Shown: positions 11,601-20,600 of the stretch, piece after piece | Numbering within the stretch: position 1 is the first letter of the stretch | Layout: each line of letters opens with the position of its first letter | From: Aureococcus anophagefferens | Taxonomy: Eukaryota > Sar > Pelagophyceae > Pelagomonadales > Pelagomonadaceae | Reading direction: 5' to 3' | Assembly (NCBI RefSeq): GCF_000186865.1 | Contig: NW_008705578.1 | Coordinates: forward strand, 36,560-59,656 | Length of the DNA stretch: 23,097 bases | Made by a program: the position numbers and the translations under genes | The notes under the pieces: generated by a model | The model's input: the letters and a program-made list of their open reading frames with translations, nothing else | What the model was told of the DNA's origin: nothing | Database searches by the model: none

Positions 11601-14600
11601 GTCGACGGTCAGCGTGCCGCTGCCGTCCGTGTCGATGAGGAAGAAGACCTTGCGCGCCATCTTCTTGAACTCCTCGCGGAACTCCGCGTCCTCGGCCTCG
11701 CCGGACGCCTTCGCGCGCTCGCGCTGGTGCTCGAAGCGCTTCAGGCGGATGGCCAGCGCGGCCTGGATGGCCACGTCCCACTCGGCGCGCGAGATCTCGC
11801 CGTCCTTGTCCTGGTCGAGCTTCGCGAACGACGCGGGCAGCCGCTTCTCGTCGATCATCTGCTGCATGTCGAGGTTGCCGCAGGTCCACAAAAACTTGAC
11901 GACGTCGGGCTCCTCGGCGATGGACTCCTGGATCTCCTCGAAGGTCATGCCGCCGTTGTCGTCGAGGTCGATGAGCTTGAACGTCGCCAACGCGTTCGCG
12001 AAGAACTTCTCGACGAAGACCTCGTCGTCCGGGTGCACGGAGATCTCCTGGCCGTTGGCGCCGCGGATCGTGCGCCGTGGCGTCGGGGGCTTCTCCGCGT
12101 TCGCGTGGGCGTTCTTCTCCGCGTCGAGCGCCGCGAGGTCGTCGGGCATGGCGTTCGGGTCCTTCTCGTCCGCGCCGGGCGTCACGGGCCGGTCCGCGGC
12201 GTCCCAGCCCTCGCCGAACTCGTCGCCGACCCCGTTGCCCGGCCACGTCTTCGTGTCGTCGGACGGCACCGGCGCCTCGGCGATCTCCTCCTTCGCGGCC
12301 TTCGTCGCGAGCATGGCCTGGACGATGGCCTCGTCGTCGGCCTTTTGCTTCTCGCGCTCGCGCAGGAGCGCCTTGAGCGCCGACTCCACGAGGGCCTCCC
12401 ACTCGTTGGCTTCGATGGAGTCGGCGTCGAGCGTCTTGTGCTTGGCCAGCGACTTCTCCATGGCGTCGGGCTCCACGAGCGCGACGAGGGCCTCGTGCTC
12501 GCACTCGGAGACGAGCTTCGCGACCGCGGACCCGCGCGACCCCTGGCCCTGGAGCGCCTCGAGGAGCTCGGCCTTGGTGAGCGTGCCGGCGCCCTCGACG
12601 TCGACGCAGTCGTAGACCGCGCGGGCCGCGGCGAGGAACGCCGCGGAGAAGACGGAGCCGAGCGCGGCCGCGGCCGCGCGGTCGCGGCGCTCGAGCTCCT
12701 CCTTGAGCGTGTCGACGCGGCTCGCCAGGCCCTTGTAGATGGCCTCCTCCCACTCGTCGATGTCGAGCTCGCCGTCCTTGGACGTGTCGAGCGCGTCGAG
12801 GGCCTTGGACAGGCGCTTCGGCTTCAGCAGGAACTGCAGGTTGTCCTCGCCGCAGTTCACGAGGAAGTCGATGACCTCGTCGTTGCTGCGCACGGCCTTG
12901 GTGATCTCCGACTTGGTCAGCGTCCCCGAGTCGTCGACGTCGATGAGGCCGAAGCAGCGCCGCGCCGCGTTGAGGAAGTCCGCGGTGAATTCCTCGATCT
13001 CGCGCTTGTGGCGCTTCGCGGCCGCCGCGCGGTCCGACGCGCGCTGCTCGAGCTTCGCGGCGAGCGCGCTCTCGATGGCGCCCTCCCACTCCGTCGCGTT
13101 GATCTCGCCGTCGCGGTCCGTGTCGAGCTCCGCGAGCGCGGCGTTGAGCCGCGACGGCACCTGGGCAGCAAAAGGGTGATTCAACGTCGCTTCAACGTGA
13201 ATGTTTCGCGCGCGCGCGTTCTAACAAAAGCATCCACGCTGCGAGACCGTCCCGAGAGATGATCGCTCGTCCAAAAATCAGCCGAAACGAGTGAAAAACG
13301 GCCGAGAAAGGAGCCTTTGAAGTTGGGAATTTCGCTCTCTTTTGCTGCCCTGGACGGCACGAGCAGGTACTGCAGGTTCGGGTTGCCGCACGTCGACAGG
13401 AAGTGGATGACGTCCGTGTCCGTCTTCACGGCCTTGACGACCTCGCCCTTGTCGAGGCTCCCGGACCCGTCGACGTCCATCATGTCGAAGACCTTGCGCG
13501 CGGCGCTCAGGAACTCCACGGAGAACTCCGTGTCCGCGGCCTGCGCCGCGCGGTCGCGCCGCGCCTGCTCCTCCTTCAGAGCCGCGAGGCGCTTCTCCAG
13601 GCCCCGGTTCACGGCCTCCTCCCACTCCTCCTCGTCGACCTCGCCGTCCTTGGACGTGTCCAGGACCTCGAGCGCCTTTTCGAGACGCGCCGGCTGCAAC
13701 AAAAATTGCAGGTTGTCCTCGCCGCAGGTCCGCAGGAAGTGGACGACGCTCCGGTCCTCCTTGACGGCCTCGACGATCTCGACCTTGGTGAGCGTGCCGC
13801 TGCCGTCCTTGTCGATCATGGCGAAGCACTTGCGCGCGGCGTTCATGAACTCGTTCGCGAACGCCTCCTCCTCCTCCTCCGCGGCCTTGGCGAGCTGCTG
13901 GCGGATGAGCTCCTCGGCCTCGCGCTCGGCCTTGCGCGCCGCGAGCTTGCGCGCGAGGGCCGACTCGATGGCGTCCTCCCACTCGTTGGCCTCGATCTCG
14001 TTCGGGTTCGACGTGTCAGTGACGTTCATCGTGTGCGCGAGCGACTTGGGCTCGAGGATCTCCAGCAGCTCCGGGTGGGCGCAGCTGTCGAGGACGGCGG
14101 CGAGCTTGCCCGCCGTCGTGTCCTCGTCGATGGCCGGCGCGGGGCCGGGCGCGCCCGCGGGCGCGGACGCGGCCGCGGCCGCGGCCGCGCCGCCGGCGGC
14201 GGCCCGGGGCGGCGCGACGGTCACCGCGGCGCCGGGCGGCGCCTCGGCCGTGCGCTCGCCCGTGGCGAGGTTGATGAAGTAGGTCTCGCCGTCGTCGCCG
14301 ACGTTCTGCACGAAGGCCGGCGCTGACGCGGCGCCCTCGGGCGGCGCCGCGACGACCGGCGGCGGCGCGGGCGGCGGCGCGGCGGCCTTCGTCACCGCGG
14401 CGCCCTCGGGCGCCTTCTCGAGCGTCTCGCCCGTCGCCAGATCGATGAAGAACGACTTGCCCGACTCGTCGACGCTCTCCATGACCGCGGGCGCGGCGAC
14501 GGGCGGCGGCGCGGCGGCCTTGGTCACCGCGGCGCCCTCCGGCGCCGTCTCGAGCGTCGCGCCCGTCGCCAGGTCGATGAAGAACGACTTTCCCGACTCG

Positions 14601-17600
14601 TCGACGCTCTCCATGACCGCGGGCGCGGCGACGGGCGGCGGCGCGGCGGCCTTGGTGACCGCGGCGCCCTCCGGGGCCGACGCCATCTTCGCGCCCGTCG
14701 CCAGGTCGATGAAGAACGTCTGGCCGGATTCGTCGACGCTCTCCATGACGGCGGGCGCCGCCGCCGCCACGGGCGCCGGCGCGGGCGGCGCGGCCGCCTT
14801 GGTGACCGCGGCGCCCTCGGGCGCCGTCTCGAGCTTGGCGCCCGTCGCGAGGTCGATGAAGAACGACTGGCCCGACTCGTCGACGCTCTCCATGACGGCC
14901 GGCGCCGCCGCGACGACCGCGGGCACGGGCGCCGGCGCCGCGGCCTTCGTGACCGAGGCGCCCTCGGGCGCCGACTCCATCTTCGCGCCCGTCGCGAGGT
15001 CGATGAAGAAGGGCCGGCCAGATTCGTCGACGCTCTCGATGACCGCGGGCGCCGCGGGCGCCGCCACGGGCGCGGCCGCGGGCGCCCTGGTCACCGTCGC
15101 GCCCTCGGGCGCGGCCTCGAGCTTCGCGCCCGTGGCGAGGTCGACGTAAAAGGGCTGGCCCGACTCGTCGACGCTCTCGACGACGGACGGCCGCGGCGCC
15201 GCGGCGGGCCCGGGCGCCGCGGGCGCCTTCGTGACCGTGACGCCCTCCGGCGCGGTCTCTGTGCGCTCGCCCGTGGCCAGGTCCACGTAGAACGGCTTGC
15301 CGGACTCGTCGACGCTCTCGACGACCGTCGGCCGCGGCGCGGCCGCGGGGGCCGCGGCGGCCGGCGGCGGCGGCGCGACGACGGGCGCCTTGGTGATCGT
15401 CGCGCCCTCGGGCGCCGCGGCCATCTTCTGGCCCGTCGCCTGGTCCACGTAGAACGCCTCGCCCGTCGCGGGGTCGACGATCTCGACGACCGCGGGCGGC
15501 GGGGCGGCGACGACGGGCGGCGGCGCCGCGGCGACGGGCGCCTTCGTGACCGTCGCGCCCTCGGGCTTCGCGTCCATCTTCGCGCCCGTGGCCTGGTCCA
15601 CGTAGAACGTCTCGCCCGTCTCCGGGTCCACGATCTCGACGACGGCCGGCGCCGGGGCCGGCGGCGGCGCGGACGGGGCGACGGCGGGCGCCTTGGTGAT
15701 CTTCGCGCCCTCGGGCGCCGCGTCGAGCTTCTTGCCCGTCGCCTGGTCCACGTAAAACGTCTCGCCGGACGCGGGGTCCACGAATTCGACGACGGCCGGC
15801 GCGGGCGCGGCGGGCGGCGCCGCCGCGACGACGGGCGCCTTCGTGATCGTGGCGCCCTCGGGCGGCGCGTCCGTCTTCTTGCCCGTCGCCTGGTCCACGT
15901 AGACGACGTTGCCTGACGCGTCGACGATCTCGACGACGGCCGGCGCCGCGGCCGCGGCGACGACGGGCGCCGCCGCGACGGCGGGCGCCTTCGTGATCGT
16001 GGCGCCCTCCGGGGCCGCGTCCATCTTCTTGCCCGTGGCCTGGTCCACGTAGACGACGTTGCCGGAGGCGTCGACGATCTCGACGACGGCCGGCGCCGCG
16101 GGTGGCGGCGCCGCCGCGGGCTCCGCGGGCGCCTGGGCGAGGTCCTGGCTCACCGTCGCGCCGTCGGGCAGCGTCGCCGTGCGCTCGCCCGTCGCCGTGT
16201 CGATGAAGAAGGCGACGCCGTCCGCGTCGACGTTGCGGACGACCGTCGGGCCGACCGCTTCCGGCGCGGCCGACGGCGCGGCGGCCTCGCCGCCGAGGAG
16301 CGCGTTGGCGTCGTTGACGGCGCCGACGAGGGCGCTCTTGTTGAGCGTGCCGGAGCCGTCCTCGTCGACCGTGTCGTAGACCTCGCGCGCGGCCATGAGG
16401 AACTCCATCGTGAACTTCTCGTCCTCCGCGCGCGCCGCGCGCTCGCGGCGCTCGCGCTCCTCGCCGAGGTGGGCGACGCGGCTCGCGAGGCCCCGGTAGA
16501 TGGCCTCCTCCCACTCCTCGATGTCGAGCTCGCCGTCGTTGGACGTGTCGAGCGCGTTGAGCGCGCGGTCGATGCGCTTCGGCTTCAACAGGAACTGGAG
16601 GTTCTCCTCGCCGCAGGTCTTGAGGAAGGAGATGACCTCGTCGTTGGTCTGCACGGCGCGCTTGATCTCCTTCTTCGTCAGCGTGCCGCTGTCGTCCTCG
16701 TCGATCATCTCGAAGCACTCGCGCGCCGCGCTCATGAACTCGGCCGTGAACTCCGCGATCTCCTTGCGCGCGGCGCTCGCGTCCTTCTTGCGCTGCTCCG
16801 CGCGCGCCTCGAGCTTGTTCGCTAAAGCGGTCTCGATGGCCTCCTCCCACTCCGTGCCGCTGATCTCGCCGTCGCGGTCCGTGTCGAGCACGGCCAGCGC
16901 CGACTCGAGCCGCGCGGGGACGAGGAGGTACTGCAGGTTCTGGTTGCCGCAGTTGATGAGGAACGCGATGACCTCGTCGTTGTGCTGGATGGCCTTGATG
17001 ACCTCGGCCTTGTCGAGGGACCCGCTCTGGTCCACGTCGATCATGTCGAAGACCTGGCGCGCGGCGCTGAGGAACTCGGCCGTGAACTCCTCGTCGTCCG
17101 CGGCCGCCGCGCGCTCGCGGCGCTCGCGCTCGATGGACAGCTGCTCGAGCCGCTTCGACAGGCCGCGGTAGATGGCCTCCTCCCACTCCTCGACGTCGAC
17201 CTCGCCGTCGTTGGACGTGTCGAGCACCTGGAGCGCCTTCTCGAGCCGCTTCGGCATGAGCAGGAATTGGAGGTTGTCCTCGCCGCACGTGCGGAGGAAC
17301 TCGACGACCTCGGGATCCTCGGCGACGGCCTTGACGATTTCGACCTTGGTCAGCGTGCCGCTGCCGTCCTTGTCGATCATCTCGAAGCACTTGATCGCCG
17401 CGTTGACAAAGTCCTGCGTAAATTCCTCCATCTCCTTCCGTGCGGCCTTGGCCTGGGCCTCGCGCTTCGCGGCCCGCGCCTCGAGCTTGTTCGCCAACGC
17501 CGACTCGATGGCCTCCTCCCACTCGGGGCCGCTGATCTCGCCGTCGCGGTCCGTGTCCAGCTGGTTCAGCGCGGCTTCGAGGCGCGCGGGCACCAAGAGG

Positions 17601-20600
17601 TACTGCAGATTCTCGTTGCCGCAGTTCACCAAAAACTTGATCACGGCCTTGTCCGTCTTCACGGCTTTTACGACCTCGGCCTTGTCCAGCGCCCCGCTCT
17701 GGTCCGCGTCCATCATGTCGAAGACCTGGCGCGCCATCGACAGGAACTCCGTCGAGAACGCCTCGTCCTCCGCGAGCGCGGCCCGCTCCCGGCGCTCGCG
17801 CTCGTTCGCCAGCTCGTCGAGGCGCTTCGCGAGGCCACGATGGATGGCGTCCTCCCACTCGCCGATGTCCAGCTCGCCGTCGTTGGACGTGTCCAAAACG
17901 TCGAGCGCCTTCTCGAGACGCTTGGGGCGTAAAAGGAATTGAAGGTTCTCCTCGCCGCAATTCTTGAGAAATTTGACGACGTCCTTGTCTTCGGCGATAG
18001 CCTTGATGATTTCGGCCTTCGTCAGCGTGCCGCTGTTGTCCTTGTCGATCATCTGGAAGCACTGACGCGCCGCGCTCAAGAACTCTCCGGTGAATTCTTC
18101 GATCTCCTTGCGCGCGGCCTTGGCCTGCTCTTCGCGCTGGGCGGCGCGAGCCTCGAGCTTGTTCGCCAGGGCGGTCTCAATGGCGCCCTCCCACTCCGTG
18201 CCGCTGATCTCGCCGTCGCGATCCGTGTCCAGCACGGCGAGCGCGTGCTCGAGCCGCGCGGGCACCAAGAGGTATTGCAAATTGGGGTTGCCGCAGTTGA
18301 CTAAGAACTTGATCACCTTCTGGTCCGTCTTGATGGCAGTAACAACCTCCGCCTTGTCCAACGAGCCGCTGCCGTCGACGTCGATCATGTCAAACACCTG
18401 GCGCGCCATCGAGAGAAACTCGACGGAGAACGCCTCGTCTTCCGCGGCGGCCGCGCGGTCCCGGCGCTCGCGCTCGACGGCTAGCTCTTCCAAGCGCTTG
18501 GCGAGCCCGCGGTGGATGGCCTCCTCCCACTCGTCGACGTCGACCTCGCCGTCCTTGGACGTGTCCAGAACCTCCAGCGCTTTCTCGAGCCGCGCGGGCA
18601 CGAGAAGAAACTGAAGATTCTCCTCGCCGCACGTGCGTAAGAATTTCACGACGGACTCGTCCTCGGAGACGGCCTTGACGATCTCCGTCTTCGTCAGCGT
18701 GCCGCTGCCGTCCTTATCGATCATCTCGAAGCACTTGCGAGCCGCGTTTTGGAACTCGTGCGTGAATTCTTCGATCTCCTTGCGCGCGGCCTTGGCCTGC
18801 TCCACGCGCTTCTGGGCCCGCGCCTCGAGCTTCGCCGAGAGCGCGTGCTCGATGGCGTCCTCCCACTCGGGGGCGTTGATCTCGCCGTCCCGGTCCGTGT
18901 CCAGCACCAGGAGCGCGGCTTCGAGACGCGCGGGTACGAGTAAATATTGGAGGTTCGGGTTGCCGCAGTTGACCAAAAAGTTGATTACCTTCTTGTCCGT
19001 CTGCACGGCTTTCACGACCTCGGCCTTGTCCAACGAGCCGCTCTGATCCACGTCGATCATGTCAAAGACCTGGCGGGCCATCGACAAGAATTGCACGCTG
19101 AATTCTTGGTCCGCGGCCTTGGCCGCGCGGAGCCGCCGCTGGCGCTCGTTCTCCAGCTGCTCGAGCCGCTTCGACAGGCCGCGGTTCACGGCCTCCTCCC
19201 ACTCCTCGGCGTCGACCTCGCCGTCCTTGGACGTGTCCAGCACCTCGAGCGCCTTCTCGAGGCGTCGCGGCTGCAACAAAAATTGGAGATTCTCCTCGCC
19301 GCAGGTGCGAAGAAACTTGACGACGGCCTCGTCCTCGGCGACGGCCTTGACGATCTCCGTCTTCGTCAGCGTGCCGCTGTTGTCCTTGTCGATCATTTCG
19401 AAGCACCGCTTCGCGGCCGTCAAGAACTCCATCGTAAATTCTTCCACCTCCTGCTCCGCGGCCTTGGCCTCGGCGGCGGCGGCCGCTTCGGCCGCCTTGC
19501 GCATCTTCTTCGCCTCCTCCTCGCGCTCGATGGCGCGCGCCTCGAGCTTGAATTGGAGCGCCGACTCGATGGCCTCCTCCCACTCGGGCCCGCTGATCTC
19601 GCCGTCGCGATCCGTGTCCAGCTGGTTCAACGCGGCTTCGAGCCGCTCGGGCACGAGCAGGTACTGCAAGTTTTCGTTGCCGCAGTTCTTGAGGAACCGA
19701 ATGCACTTGTCGTCCGTCTGCACGGCCTTGACCACCTCCGCCTTGTCGAGCGACCCGCTCTGGTCCACGTCGATCATGTCGAACACCTGGCGCGCCATCG
19801 AGAGGAACTCGGAACTGAACTCCTCGTCCGCCGCGGCCGCCGCGCGCTCGCGGCGCTCCCGCTCGTTCGCCAGCTCGTCGAGGCGCTTCGCGAGGCCGCG
19901 GTGGATCGCGTCCTCCCACTCGTTGACGTCCAGCTCGCCGTCGTTCGACGTGTCCAGCACCTCGAGCGCCTTCTCGAGGCGCGCGGGCCGCAATAAGAAC
20001 TGCAAGTTCTCCTCGCCGCACGTCTGGAGGAACTTGACGACGTCCGCGTCCTCCGCGATGGCCTTGACGATCTCGACCTTGGTCAGCGTCCCGCTGCCGT
20101 CCTTGTCGATCATCTGGAAGCAGCGACGCGCGGCGCTCAGGAACTCGCCCGTGAACTCCTCGATCTCTTTCCTGGCCGCCTTGGCCTTCTGCTCGCGCTG
20201 GGCCGCGCGCGCCTCCAGCTTGTTCGCGAGCGCCGTCTCGATGGCCTCCTCCCACTCCGTGCCGTTGATCTCTCCGTCGCGATCCGTGTCCAGAACGGCC
20301 AGGGCGGCCTCCAGGCGAGCGGGCACGAGCAGGTACTGCAGGTTGGGGTTCCCGCAGTTCACTAGGAACTTGATCACCTTCTGGTCCGTCTGCACGGCTT
20401 TCACGACCTCGCCCTTGTCGAGGGACCCGCTCTGGTCCGCGTCCATCATGTCGAAGACCTGGCGCGCCATCGACAGGAACTCCGTCGAGAACGCCTCGTC
20501 CTCGGCCTGGGCGGCCCGCTCCCGGCGCTCCCGCTCGATGGCCAGCTGCTCGAGCCGCTTGTTCAGGCCGCGGTAGATGGCCTCCTCCCACTCTTCGATG

